Shown here one piece after another: positions 1-12,192 of a stretch of DNA of 64,000 nucleotides. The DNA is taken from positions 26,537 to 90,536 of the forward strand of contig JABYQR010000177.1 in the NCBI GenBank assembly GCA_022592445.1, in the 5' to 3' direction. The position numbers were made by a program, and so were the translations under genes. This DNA comes from Cytidiella melzeri (Eukaryota; Basidiomycota; Agaricomycetes; Polyporales; Irpicaceae). The notes under the pieces were generated by a model. The model ran no database searches, was not told the origin of the DNA, and saw only the letters and a list, made by a program, of their open reading frames with translations. The first letter of the stretch is position 1. Every line of letters starts with the position of its first letter.

Positions 1-257
1 GCGACGCCGTATTTGACGCAGCGGAGGCAGGGACGGGCGTCGTCGCACTTCTTGCAGGCCTTTTGGCAGTTGGTGCAGGCGTTCTTGACCTGCCTACGCT
101 TCGTGCGAGGCGGTTGAGTAGGCATGAGACCTGGTGGGAACGGATACATGTGCATGGGGACGCCAGAGTAAGGGAGAGGATGCATGGTCAAGGAGGGTTG
201 AACGGGGTCGGCAGGCGAGGAGGGATGATCCTCGTTGTCTGTGTTGGAGTCCGCCAT
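1..257 (-). CDS. Zn2Cys6 (GAL4-type) transcription factor, N-terminal part only
   Basis: The reading frame opens with ATG at 257 and stays open to the window edge, so only about 85 residues are visible. A proline-rich start is followed by a basic patch (RTKRRQVK) and then, from about residue 61, the motif ACTNCQKACKKCDDARPC followed by LRC. The spacing C-x2-C-x6-C-x5-C-x2-C is that of a Zn2Cys6 binuclear cluster; the sixth cysteine lies beyond the edge. Such domains bind DNA in nuclear fungal regulators. An extra cysteine sits inside the first loop (QKAC). Target genes cannot be told. The gene is transcribed away from the DYRK kinase gene, about 1 kb to the right. The domain call is firm; the start is likely. 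Confidence 0.8.
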   Translation of the reverse strand, partial: MADSNTDNEDHPSSPADPVQPSLTMHPLPYSGVPMHMYPFPPGLMPTQPPRTKRRQVKNACTNCQKACKKCDDARPCLRCVKYGV

Positions 258-1249
258 GGCGGTGAGGGCCTGAGATGCTGGCTGTGGCTGCCAGACAAGG
301 GGTTCAGGGAAGGGAAGGGAGCGAGAATGAGGCGATTGACGCCGCTGACCTGAATACCACGTGTGCTGAAGCGGGCTTAAGGCTGCCACTGACGCGCGTA
401 GGACGAAGGACGAGCTGGGGCTGCAAGGAGAACATTAGGTTGTGAGCGGGAGGACGGCGACGACGAGAGCGAGGCAGACATGGTACGCACAGATACAGTA
501 GCGCCTGGGGCTCGCTGAGCTGCGGGAGGGCGGCGCTGGTGGCGGACGCTGCTCCGACTCAAAGGGCGGGAGGCAAAAGACGGCGACGGGCGACTTTCGA
601 AAGTCCGCCTTATATTCCCCCAGGCCAACGGTCACGCATCACACCCGTCACGCCTGCCCTCCCTCCTGCCTCGCCTAAAGACCGTTCTCTCGCGCACAAG
701 CTCGAACTCTGATTGTACGCAGATCAACAACAGTGTCGTCTTGTTCACACCCCTCGACACCGCTTAGCATACCCGCGGGGCAAGGTCGGACGCTCTCCTC
801 CGTCTCGCCCAGTTTGAGACCCAGCCAGACTCCGCCCCCAGCGACTCTCATTATTCAAAGTTCCAAAGTCCCCGCTTGACACGGCGTGTTTCTTCCGCCA
901 CCGAGAGACTGTTCTGTTCTTCAAGAGAGTGTTCGCTTACGAGACCCTACACATTTTGTGCAGCAGAGAAAAACCGAAGTTGCTACACTGAGTTATATCC
1001 GAGACAGTCTCATTCCAAACAACATCAAATAGAGACGCGTGCCCGTCACGCCTGTGCTTGTCACGCGGCAGTTTGGAAATGACCGCTCGTCTGGCAAGGC
1101 TCGCCATTGTCTGAGCCGACGACAACACACAATCCCATCCCGCTCAGCACGCTTTCGACGACTCTTAGACATATTTTTCTTAATTCACGCCAGTTTTGTT
1201 TGCAGCACTGCCGTCTTTCCTTTCTCTGTTTCGTTCCTTACCTCCTGTC
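258..1249. promoter_or_regulatory. Divergent intergenic region between Zn2Cys6 gene and DYRK gene
   Basis: About 1 kb between two divergent start codons, so it must hold both promoters and 5' UTRs. It is rich in C/T tracts, especially toward the kinase start, as usual for fungal core promoters. One ACGCGT hexamer lies at 1035-1040. No convincing gene is seen; short open frames here lack coding character. Confidence 0.5.
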
Positions 1250-4200
1250 ATGTCATCCCCGCCCGTACAAAAGTCTGACTCGGACAACACACGCACAAAG
1301 AAAAAGGACAGGCCGCCTGTGCTCCAGTCGACATGGCAAGGCATCAGCTCGGAGGCAGAGACGCGTGTGGGCGGTCAAGACGCAGAACGGGTCGTTCAAC
1401 GCCAGGTGAGTCTCCACGCCCGCTCTTTCTTCCCTCGCTCCCTGCAACTTAAAGCCGTCCCAGACTCGTTCCCGACTCGACGCCGCAGATACAGACGCAG
1501 AGCACGATCTTCCTCGTTCTGCGTCTGCGACCTCGTCCCTTGATCCTTATTACTTTGGTGCCGGCACTCCTTCCGAATCTCCCATTCCCTCATCTGCAGC
1601 ACACCTTTTTCTCAAGACGCCAGAGATGCAGTCCACACACGAACCTGTGACGCCAGCAAAGGATCCCGCTGCCATCGACAGACGTGGACTGGTAGGTGTA
1701 GGAGAGCTGGCGACCCCGCGCTGGGTGCGGGGCTCACGCAAAGACGCTAGAGGCGCTGGTGAGGTGGATGAGGTTCATGTGGACGCAGAGGATGACGACT
1801 TCGATGTGAGAGGAGAGGAATCGTTTGTGGACGCGCAGGAAAAGAACACGGACCTCCCAGACAGCCCGTGGACGATCGAAGCTATCGATGGTGAACAGGA
1901 CGAGTCAGACGTGCGTGTGGTGGTATTCATACGGGCTGTTCAATATTCACTACTTTCGCAGTTTCTTGACATTCAGCCTCCTCGTGCATTACGGAGTCAG
2001 CGTTCGATCGCTGACGAGAGCGGGGGAGAGGAGATCTTGTATCCACGGCAGTCTGCTCTTGCGCCATCTCAGAACGTTGGTACGTTTGAAGAGCAAGAAA
2101 GGGCTGAAGATGGAGGACTCTGGCCTCCGACCGCGTTTTTACCGCCTGGGCAACGTCCACGAAAGCGCACATCGGACGAATTCGAGTTCGACCAGACAGG
2201 CCTTCTCTCCACCAAGCACACTTCGTCTTCATCCACTTCGCCAAAAGAACAAGACAAAGCTTCCGCACGTAAGCACAGGAGTCTCGGTGTAGGGCTGCCT
2301 TCCTCAGTCAGCACACCTCCCCGTGACAAGAACCTCAAGGAACGACGACGCGACACGCTTTCGGTGAATGTCCGCCACTCCCGACAGATCTCTGCAAGTT
2401 CTTCCTCCTCAAGTCATGGCGACAACTACAGTTCTCACCACAACCGTCGGCTGCAAACTTCAGATTATTCCCATCTCCCGCCTTCTCCTGGCACATCTTC
2501 CATTCAACAGTTCTTAAGACACGGCAGTGGCGGAAGCGCAACAGCGTCTCCTTTGGCAAATGCGAACAAGGAGCTACCTTCCCAAGCGAGCGCCAACGTT
2601 GCTCACTCGCTGTTACGTGGGACCCAGGAAGGGTGGTCAGATCTGGATGATCAGGCGACAGTTGAGGCTCTTCGTAAGCTGGACGGAATTTCGGGTAGGA
2701 GTGCGAGGGCAAGATCAAGTGTGGGGGGTCACAGCAGAGTTGGTAGTGCCAGTCGCCCCAGTACACCTGCGAAAACATCAGGACAATGGGAAGGTGTGGA
2801 GGGACGTCGGTCAAGCCGCATCTTGAGCACGGGCAACGGCTCTGTTTCCGGCAAGGACAGGTCAAGTAAGGATCACGGGGCTTCCCAGCGGCAGGCTATG
2901 GGCTTGGGTTTGGGTATCGCAGACACTTCTGTCGAGCGAGAGCAGAGCGAAGGCGTGTCCTTGGTCAAGGACGATATTCCGTTTCAAGGGCTGCCTACGC
3001 CAGAGAAGCCGCTCAAGAAACACGGATCAGTAAGCAAGCGTGGCAGCTTTACCCCGAAACGTGGTTCTGCTTCCTCCGCAAACTACACGAGCACAACTAC
3101 AACAAGCTCACGCGAACCCGCTTCGTTGCACATCACCACCGGTGCTACATCCACCCCTGTTGTATCTAGCAAGGCACACTCGAAGGCGAGGCGCAATAGT
3201 GCAGGTAGCGATATTTCCAGTAGCCACTCTTCGGATGCGATTTCTCTGCGTGACCGCACTGCGTTAGCCGCTGCTACGGAAGTGGTAGAGGAGAATGTTG
3301 TACCTCCAGTCCCTCCGCTTCCCAAGGACCTCTCCAGCTTGAAAACGCCTCAGCAGAACAATGTCGGCATCGCTTTCCCAGTTGTATCTCCCGATAAAGG
3401 GGACGAACAATTGTCCCGGCAGCGTGGAGAGAACGACGAGGCGCATATGAGCTCATTGGAGGTCCCGACTTTCAGCACCCCATCTAAGCGCCAGTCTCTG
3501 AAAGTCGCTACTCCTAGCAGTCATAAGACGCCTTCGAAGAAATGGAGTTTTTCTAATCCGCTTGGCAAGAAACTGGTCACCTCACCGTCGAATGCATCTA
3601 TGAAGGACTCGAGTTCCTCAAAGTCGCCAGGTCTGGCATTAAGTCCCCGTGCCCTCAGTTTTACGTCGCAACTTCGCAAGTCCACCTCCCGAGAGCATCC
3701 AATTACCGCGCGAACGGCGCGTAAGCAGTCGAACGACGACTGGGAGACTATCAATGCCGATGCTATGGCATCTGCTTCGTCACTGGCCTCAATGTCCTCC
3801 TTCGGCTCGACGCAAGTTATGGGTGCGCCCTCCTCCGCCCCTCCCATCTCGACTTCAAAGACACCTGATCGCTTGGTACCCAGTCGATCAGAGACAGCCT
3901 CGAGCGCAAGCACTAATCTCACCGCATCGATGCCTCCTTTACCTCAACAAACCCCTCTTAGCCCCTCTTCATCCATAAGGCGCGGTAACTCGACTAAAAG
4001 GCTGACTCCTTCTTCAATTCCCACGTTCTTCCGTCGTTCTTCTTCGCAGTCTATGCACATTCCGCCTGCACACATGCCACCCAGTTCGCCGACATATTCG
4101 TCGACTCATTCTCAGATACGGTCCCCTAGCATTGGTTTATCACCTACCAAGGATACTCAACCACCCCTTCCCGTCCCGAGCTCTTCTCACAAGAAGTCGT

Positions 4201-7200
4201 CTGTGTTGATGGGCCTGCCCTCTTTGCTCAAAGGGTCCAGCTCGAGACGAAGTCTGCATTCGGACAAGGAGAAGAGTGACGCGAAGAGCGCAAAGGAGGA
4301 GGCACGTCACGCGAGAGATGCGGAGAAAGAAAGGCAGAAAAGAGATGACAAAGAGCGCAGTGAAAGCAGAATATCTGTGCTGATGGGAAGGAAACGAGGC
4401 AAGGTACGTACTCAATCAACATTCTTCTCTCACGACAATGCACAGAACTGTTTCACAGACGCTGTCATCTGCCCAACCAAAGAAGCAAGAGCCTGTCGCC
4501 ATGCCCCCTATGCAGATTACCGCGCTCCCACCGGCCACAGCTCAACGGTTGGCGAACTTGAAATCCGGCTCTCCTTCCTCTTTGTCCTCTTCGGACAAAA
4601 CACCGAAATCTTCTGCCAGTCGCGCAACCGGTCAAACAGTCAGTTCCATGCAAAAACAGTCGGACGTATCTCTTCGAAGCACACGCAATGCTTTACCTAC
4701 TATCGCGGGTTCGCCCAGTGTAGGTACACTGCCTCATCAAGGGTCGAAAGAGCCCCCTCCGTCGTCTTCATTGAACTCGTCGAGTCTGTCGAAGGAGACG
4801 CCTACCAAGATTCCACGCATCTCAAGCCGTTCATCTGCCGCTAACTCTCCCACACTTAAGGGCAAGGATTCGACACGCAGGAGTAGTCTCATCGTCAATC
4901 ATGTCAATGCTTCGCGCCAGAGTTCTCCCTCAGCTGCGAACGACAGCTTTAACGAGTTCGGCGTTTTTGAGAACGGACAGTCCCCCAGGGGTGCCGCAGG
5001 CGCCTCACATCAGAGACAGTCTGTTCGTGCGTCACCATCTGTGTCAACTTCTCGTGTTCCTCGTCAGGTCCCGGTCGCCGGTTCATCTACTGCCAACGGT
5101 ATTGGTGTGCGCAAGACACGCGAGTCGATGTCTTTCGTCGGTGGTTTGAGGAAGTCTTCTACGGGCTCTGTCGCGTCCATTACTGCGTCCGCATCCAGTC
5201 ATGACATGCAACCTCCCCAGCAGAGCAATAGGTTCTCTGCACTATCGCCGTCGAAGTTGAAGCTGCTCAGCCCAAAGATTTCGCTCCCGACCAGCAGAGT
5301 ATCCTCCTCCAGCCAGAGTATTGCACAGACAATGGCATCTCCTTCCCTTCACAGACAGACGACGCTGACACCCTCACCTGTGTCCAGCCTTGTTGACGAC
5401 GAAGAGCTAGTGGGAGACGAGGAGATGCTCCAGTACATCAAACGTCAGCAGGCTAAGAAATTGGCTACTGGAGCGACTCAAGCCGAGCTTGATGAGCTAC
5501 TCAAGTTCCCTGAACCCATTCATCCGACACCTCCTGCTTCACCTGCTTGTAAGTTCCCTCAATGAGACTTCCACCCTCGAGACTTATTTCTTCCCAGCCA
5601 TTCTCAAAAGCAATCAAATCAACCACCTCTCTGAGTACGAGTGTAAGGAAATCCTTGAGTATCAATCTGTCTACTGCATCGGTGCCAGGAGTGACAAGAA
5701 GCCCGCTACGTTGGACAATACCACGAACAACCACGGATACGACGACGAACGAGGTGATTATCTCGTCGTTCTGCGTGACCACCTTGCGTACCGTTACGAG
5801 GTGGTTGGTACACTCGGCAAGGGGTCATTCGGCCAGGTTCTGCACTGCAGGGATCATTGCACTGGTGAGTCGGTAGCAATCAAGATCATTCGCAACAAGA
5901 AGAGGTTCCACCATCAAGCATTGGTTGAGATCAAGATTCTGGATAATCTGAGAAAATGGGTGTGTTAACTTCATGTCCGACCGTCAACTAGCCTCATATC
6001 ATCTGTAGGACCACGATGAAAAGCACCATGTTATCAAAATGACAGAGCACTTTTACTTCCGGGGTCATCTTTGCATCGCTATGGAGCTGCTGAGCATCAA
6101 CCTTTACGAGCTAATCAAGGCAAACAACTTCGTCGGGTTCACTACAGCATTGATTCGCCGGTTCACAAGCCAAATGCTACAGTCTTTGGCGCTTATGCGA
6201 CATCACAGGATTGTGCATTGTGATCTCAAGCCTGAGGTAAGTCGGTATTATTGATATCGCTTTGTTTTATCCGTGACCTGAGGCAATGCAGAACGTCTTG
6301 CTGCGTCATCCAGCAAAGAGCGCCATTAAGGTGATTGATTTTGGCAGTAGCTGCTTTGAGCACGAGAAGAGTATGTTCTCTGACAACCGTTCCGTTCATG
6401 CGACTTACGGTCTATTTCGCAGTCTACACATACATTCAGAGTCGCTTCTACCGTTCTCCAGAAGTCATTCTGGGCATGAATTACCACATGGCGATCGATA
6501 TGTGGAGTTTGGGCTGTATCATGGCTGAGCTGTACACAGGTTTCCCTATTTTTCCGGGGGAAAACGAGCAGGAGCAACTATCTTGCATAATGGAGGTTCT
6601 CGGCGTTCCGGACAAGGATTTCATTAACCGCAGCTCTCGTAAAAGGCTCTTTTTTGGTAAATCGCATGCAAACTTTCCGTTCGCCCTTACCTGACTAGAG
6701 TCGTATAGACACATCAGGTGCTCCCCGTCCTGTTGTGAACTCCAAGGGTCGACGAAGGCGTCCAGGAACTAAGACTCTGGCTCAGGTCCTGAAATGTGAC
6801 GACGATCAGTTTGTTGACTTCATTGCCAAATGTCTTGTTTGGGACCCTGAAAAGAGACTCAAGCCGCAAACTGCCCTGCGCCACCCCTATGTCACCGCAG
6901 GCAAACGCTCAAAGATAGCTAGTCCTCCCCCGTCCACTTCTGCGAAGACAATGTTGTCATCCTCGAGTAGTTTCACGAGCAACAGAAGCAGCAAGAATTT
7001 TCCAGAAACGCCAAAGAAGTCCTTGATCAGTGCACCCACTCCCCTCACTGCTCGTAGCAGCCGCGTCACGTCCGGGGTCGGGCCCACCACTCCAAGCAGT
7101 TCTGGTACTGTCCACTCGACGCTTGGCTCTTCTAGATCGTATAGGTCTGCGCAGTCGCAGTCATTGTCGTATCACTCCAGTCACTCGAGTCGGACAATGG

Positions 7201-7238
7201 TGAGTGATTTGCCCAAGCAACTCAGTGCAGCGAATTGA
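1250..7238 (+). CDS. DYRK-family protein kinase (Pom1/DYRK2-like), 9 exons
   Basis: Spliced model of about 1855 residues. Exons: 1250-1405, 1464-1910, 1962-4403, 4459-5548, 5598-5959, 6009-6236, 6292-6370, 6423-6656, 6709-7238; all junctions keep frame. The first ~1440 residues are serine/threonine-rich and disordered-looking. A DYRK-homology box ([18 protein letters not shown]) precedes the kinase domain, about residues 1443-1741. Visible motifs: [11 protein letters not shown] (glycine loop), VAIKII (lysine), HCDLKPEN (catalytic loop, DYRK form), DFGSSC, and activation loop [13 protein letters not shown] with the Y-x-Y autophosphorylated in DYRKs. The tail is serine-rich. Pom1-type kinases control cell polarity and size at the cortex; that role is inferred from the family. 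The upstream start at 1250 was chosen because exon 2 stays coding well before the internal ATG at 1626. Confidence 0.9.
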
Positions 7239-7686
7239 CCATGAACTGAACACCATTTTAGCTCGCCAAGTAAATTGCTCATATGCTTATGACCATCGGC
7301 AATACGTACTGTCCCTTACCATGCGGCATAGTTTATCTATCTTTACTGATAACGACGGGACATTGATTTGTCTCAAGCGGGCTGGTCTGACTTTGTCTTT
7401 CCGCTGTCACATACCCTCGATGATCAGTGTACCCTTCCCACCCATACTTCCACGCTTTGCCTACTTTTCGGTCTCATGGACTGCTGTCGCAATGTCCTGT
7501 TGTTGTTAGTAAATTTTTTTGTTCAGTGTCCCTTGGATTGAGAGCGTGTCGTTGCGTAAATTGCACTTTACACCTGGATTCTATCTGCCTTGTCACCCAT
7601 CCCTTACAGTCGCAACGTCGTTCTCACTAATCATAGCGATATCATCAATGCACGTCTTCACTTTCTTATACATGGTACATGTCTGA
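7239..7686. other. Convergent intergenic region
   Basis: 448 bp between the stop codons of the DYRK gene and the mitochondrial kinase gene. It should hold both 3' UTRs and poly(A) sites. It is T-rich and nothing else is seen. Confidence 0.5.
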
Positions 7687-9258
7687 TTATCGTCCGATGT
7701 GAACATCTCCTGCTTGGTCTAGACAGCGCAACTTTACAAAAACGTCACTGCCTGTGGTAGAACAATGAGCGACACGACAAATTTGAGGGACACGCCTTGC
7801 AATGCTCACCCCATCCATCAAGCGAGAAGAAATCGAGGGCACCGCCGAAATATCTGGGGATCTTGTCTTTGATACCACCCGGACACAGGTGTATGATAAC
7901 ACTCACGTAGCGTAGAGTCTGCTCATAGGAAGGCCGTAGCCGAGCCCTGCGATCGTACCCATACCAGTTTGAACACCTCTTCCTACAATCTCTCCAAAGA
8001 GTCCACTGCTTGCGCCGCCGATACTACCGTCGATCGCTGCGCTGCCTCCAACATGTTGCGCTGCATAAGGGCCGCCGCCCACGTCTTCCAACTCGTCGGA
8101 TTGCCTGGCAGTCGTGAACGAGTAGGAGAATATGTGCGGTATATTTGTTGGGGAAACTCCGCCGCCTTGGTCTCGAACGCGTATAGATAGAACCGCTGGA
8201 TGTGGCGACGAATAATTGGGCGACGCTATCGTCAATACTACTGGCGGCACAGGAAGGTCGGTTGAGGCACCGTATAGTTTATGATGCCGTTCGACGCTCG
8301 CTCTAAATGAGTTCTTGAGGATTTCTGTGAGGATGTATTCGAGATGCACCGGAATGTAGCTACCAACAAGCGATGCGTAAGAAGAGGCAGTGCAGTTGGT
8401 GAGAATCATAACATCCTCACGCAAATGTAGCATCGACCTCGCCATCTATAATAATTTCTGGGCTGCTACCGATGGTTGCCTCACACAGGTCGGACACGAA
8501 GGAACCGCACATTTTGATCATTTTATTGGGCGAACAAGCCATTTCAACGATACCAATGTGATCCTCTTTTGAACTCGACGGGTTTTGTAGGTCTCTTGAT
8601 AGGGCAATGTGTTGCTCTGCAAGTAAGCGCACCGCGATACGATTGCGAATGGCGGAGTCCAGGAATTCTGATACTTGACCCGGCGACATGTACCGTGAGC
8701 ATTCTTGAAACCTGAGGCAACGAATGATCCAACATTCCTCAGCTATCACAGCATGACTTACCCTTTCGCCATTATCGGGATGTCGTTTGCATGGTTTTGT
8801 ACGAGTACCTCTAGTTGTTCTGTGAACTTGGCGTTTTCTTCGAGGGACGTGACGCGGGGATATGTTGCCAGAAGTTCAAAGTCCCTGCGATGAGCAGCGA
8901 GGGTCCTCGCGATGAAAGGATTCATCCCGACAATGAATGGTAGACCCTCCAGCGCGCGTACACGTCGCCCAAACAGCCGCGGTACTTCGGAGAGCACATG
9001 TTCTACTGAGCTTAGTACAGATTCTGGCGTTAGAGGCCGACCAAAAGATAGTAGCGTAGAGAGAGTCAGAGGTCTGGCAGGGTACTGCGCAAACTCTTCC
9101 AGCAAAGGTGCTATTTCTGCATGCGAAGGCGAGTTCTGACCCTTTGCGCTGCTGGTTTGACTGCTTCGTCGATGCCAGTGCCGTCCCTGTGGCTTTACCG
9201 CACGAGCAGTTTCTTGGTATCCATGAGCACTGCGCAATATGCGCATAGTAACCGCCAT
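7687..9258 (-). CDS. Mitochondrial pyruvate / branched-chain 2-oxoacid dehydrogenase kinase (PDK/BCKDK family)
   Basis: Five exons (9258-8762, 8711-8421, 8359-7907, 7853-7810, 7751-7687) give 449 residues, the usual length of the family. These GHKL-fold kinases phosphorylate and switch off the E1 subunit of pyruvate or branched-chain 2-oxoacid dehydrogenase in the matrix. The N-terminus is basic with few acids, as in a mitochondrial presequence. The helical domain contains VPRLFGRRVRALEGLPFIVG. The ATP-binding part shows the N-box (EILKNSFRASVE), the G1 box (RDQGGGV), FSYSFTTA, and the G2 box (GLGYGLPMSRLYA), then YFGGALDFFSLDGWGSDVF at the C-terminus. All key motifs are intact. Whether the substrate is pyruvate or branched-chain dehydrogenase cannot be settled by reading; fungi have several paralogues. 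Confidence 0.93.
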
Positions 9259-9569
9259 CCTATGTCTTGTTTCTACTGGGGATTTTTGGTACTTTTCGAC
9301 TCGTCTTGCGGTGGTGGAGGGGCCTGACTCCTGAGGGTGGCCCGTTATGCGCCCATAATTCCAAGCTCTGTCCGGCCCGAGGGGGCCGTGTAGATGTGGA
9401 TCTGGTTAAACGATCACGTGTGCGTTCATGATTCGCGCAATGGCCACCGGGCCAAACTGAGTCTTCCTCCTTGTTCGCTGCCCCCATCGCTGCCTCAGTC
9501 AAAGCTCGACGTACTCTGTGAAATTCAATCCCAATTTCTCTAGGCTGCGGCGGTGCAATTCATCAGCTC
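9259..9569. promoter_or_regulatory. Divergent promoter region
   Basis: 311 bp between the divergent starts of the mitochondrial kinase gene and the chromodomain gene; it must hold both promoters. No clear TATA box or known fungal box was recognised. Confidence 0.4.
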
Positions 9570-12192
9570 ATGCCACGCCAGACTGAGGCGGACCGTAAGT
9601 CTGATACGAGTTCTCAGGCAGCAGGCGCATCTACTTCCAAAGGCAACCAGTCTCAAACCCAAGATCCAGGGGAGCAAACTTTCTGGGAGGTTCTTGAGAT
9701 ACTGGATGAGAGGGCGCACACGTACAAGGTTAGCTGGGCGGGACTTGACCCAGTAAAGAACAAGCCTTGGGATCCCACCTGGGTTGACAAGTCACAATGC
9801 GACGCACCAGATCTCGTACGGGCCTGGAAAGCGAAGAAAGCAAAGGCAAATCAAACTTTCAAAGGCAAAGGCAAGCAGCGGAGCAAAAGGGACAACTCTA
9901 CGACGTCGGACGTGAAGAAGGCTGAGAGGAGGCACAGAGATGTTAGCACGGAAGCAACAGCAGTGACGCGAAGTACTCGTTCGGCCTCCAGGAGTATGCA
10001 CAAACGCAGTCCATCTTCAGGTATGTTCCGAGCAGATGTATGTGTTTTTCCATTCATTTCTGTCTCCTCCAGAGTCTGCATCGAATGTCAATTCAGCCAT
10101 TGTGTGTGAACCTAAGAGGTTTGGTCCTCCAGTCAGTGCCAAGCGGAAGAAATCTGCGGCGAAGGCAGAAGAAAGCGGGTTTTTTGAACTTGCGTCGCCC
10201 TACGATTCCGTGCAGCTGAAGATTGGCCCTCTTCGCCAGGCTAAGCGTCGTAGAGTGGAGCTCTCTCTGGATCAGTCTGCAGGTAAACTTCCCCGTTTGC
10301 ATACGCATACTCTGCTCATTATAAAACTAGTCAACAGCAAAGAGGTACAGTTTGCTGATCGCCCTCCGGACGAGGTTATTCCGGAGACGCAACAAGCTTG
10401 TCAGAGCGACGATGTTGTGTCAACGGGCTGTGTGTCAACTGTTGACTCAGCGCATTCGCCTCGGACGACGGGCGATGACCAGAACTCTTTAAAGTCGCAG
10501 TTGGATAACGATGCCGGAACCAGAGCTTCCCGGAAGTCACATTTGAGCCGCCTGAAAGTAATCTTGCCGGTCACTGGAGCAAGGCCTATGCGCCGCCTCA
10601 CAGCTGTGTCACCATCTGCTTTTAAGCCATATTTGCCTACGCAAGACCCGATCGAAGATTTCAGCTCCCCGGAAAAGTCTCAGAAGAAGCGAACCTTATC
10701 AGGTACCATTCAAAAAGGTAAGCTCTGCATGGATTTAGTGGTGATGTGCGTTATCCAAATACGGGCGTCTGTTATGCAGGTACACCTGTTGTGGCACAAA
10801 ACCCCGAGTCTGCAGTACTAGTACAGGAGATGGAAGAAGCATTCGTTGGTTTTTCAGGCGGATATGAACAGCCCACACTACAATCAACAGTCAAATCTAT
10901 TGGAAAACCCTCTGCACAAGTTCGTATCCTATTGCCGGCTAGCCCTCGACCTTCACTACTGCCGGTATAAATAGCCTTCAACTCAAATGACTAAACACTT
11001 AACGTTTTTGTAGGAGACTACGCTGACACACCCCGGCGATCGATCTGTCCGCGTACCTCTGCCATCTACCGCTTCAACACAACTTGCTGACATTGACAGC
11101 CAGTCCCAGGTACGTGAACGATTGATCTTCACCAGATTGCATCAAACGCGGTAGCTCAAACTGTCTAGGTCGTATATGTACCGGACTCGCAGATCACTTC
11201 TTCCGACTTCCAGGAGAAGTTGCGCGAGAGAGACGAGATGATTCTCAGCCTGCGTGACCAGGTATCTAGACTTGAGGAAGACGCCGAGGCGGCCCTCCTG
11301 CAAGATGGCGAATCAGAAATGCAGATTATGCAGCTTCAAGGGGAGCTCGAGACTCTCCGGAAAGCCCAAGCTACTGTAGCAGACAAGTATGTCGATCAAA
11401 GTGAAGAATTGGCATCCGTTCAGGATCATGTCATAGAACTGGAGGCATCTGTCACCAACATGCGGGACGCGAATCGACTCGACTGGCGATCTATGTTTGA
11501 AGAGCGCGTGCGAGCCCTTCGGGCGGAGGGTCTTCGCTGGAGGGGCATGTACTATATCCTGCTGGAGAGGGATCTGAAGACAAACGATGATGTACGCAGA
11601 AAGGCTGCCGAGCACCCCGAACTATGCGCACGGGTCACTCAGCTAGAGGCGAAGGTCCGGTCCCAGGAAGATATTTCTGGACAGCTGATGGGGAGGCTTG
11701 CGGAACAAGAAAAGAAGAATGGCACCCTCCAGCTCAGGTTGACCGCCATGCAGCAACCGCCATCCACGGAACAGGAATCATCACACGAACTACAGCGAAT
11801 GCACAGCGAACTCAAAGCTCTAAGAGAAGCTAACGACATGCTCCACGCAGAGAAGAGCATACTTCAGGACGAGCTTACTTCGATCGTAGGAGTTAAAACA
11901 CGGTTAGAGAATCTCCTGTGTTGTCGCGAGAAGCTTGACGATGTAAGTTTTGTCTTTTCTCAATTATGTCTAGACCTAACCTTGTTTAGCCTTTGACAGA
12001 AAGCCAGTCGTGTGACCTATTCGTGTGTCGATATGTTACGAACGGCGAACCTTGCCACGGACTCTTTACCTCAGAAGCTGTGAGTGCCTTTTCCAGGCTA
12101 CGATGAATTTCCCTTACTCCCTTGCGCAGGCTGTGCAGGTACATGCATTGAAGACTCATTATTCATTCATCAGCGAGGGTGCCGTGCAGTAA
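9570..12192 (+). CDS. Chromodomain protein with coiled coil and possible C-terminal C2H2-like finger
   Basis: Eight exons (9570-10020, 10073-10282, 10331-10717, 10780-10964, 11014-11109, 11169-11942, 11990-12079, 12130-12192) keep frame and give 751 residues. Residues about 38-90 hold a chromo-like fold: FWEVLEILDERAHTYKVSWAG followed by the W-D-P-T-W strand. A lysine/arginine-rich, NLS-like stretch and a low-complexity middle follow. Exon 6 encodes a long coiled coil (about residues 440-700, heptad-like L/E/K/R). The last two exons, as spliced here, give C-x8-C, then F, then H-x4-H, resembling a C2H2 finger. Chromodomains bind methylated histone tails or other chromatin partners, so a nuclear role is inferred. 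An alternative acceptor at 11999 would end the protein near 12084 without the finger. Confidence 0.75.

Noticed and set aside
2335..2865. Long open frame on the minus strand inside the DYRK gene.
   Set aside because: It mirrors the Ser-rich coding strand, has no family match, and lies wholly within a well-supported exon.
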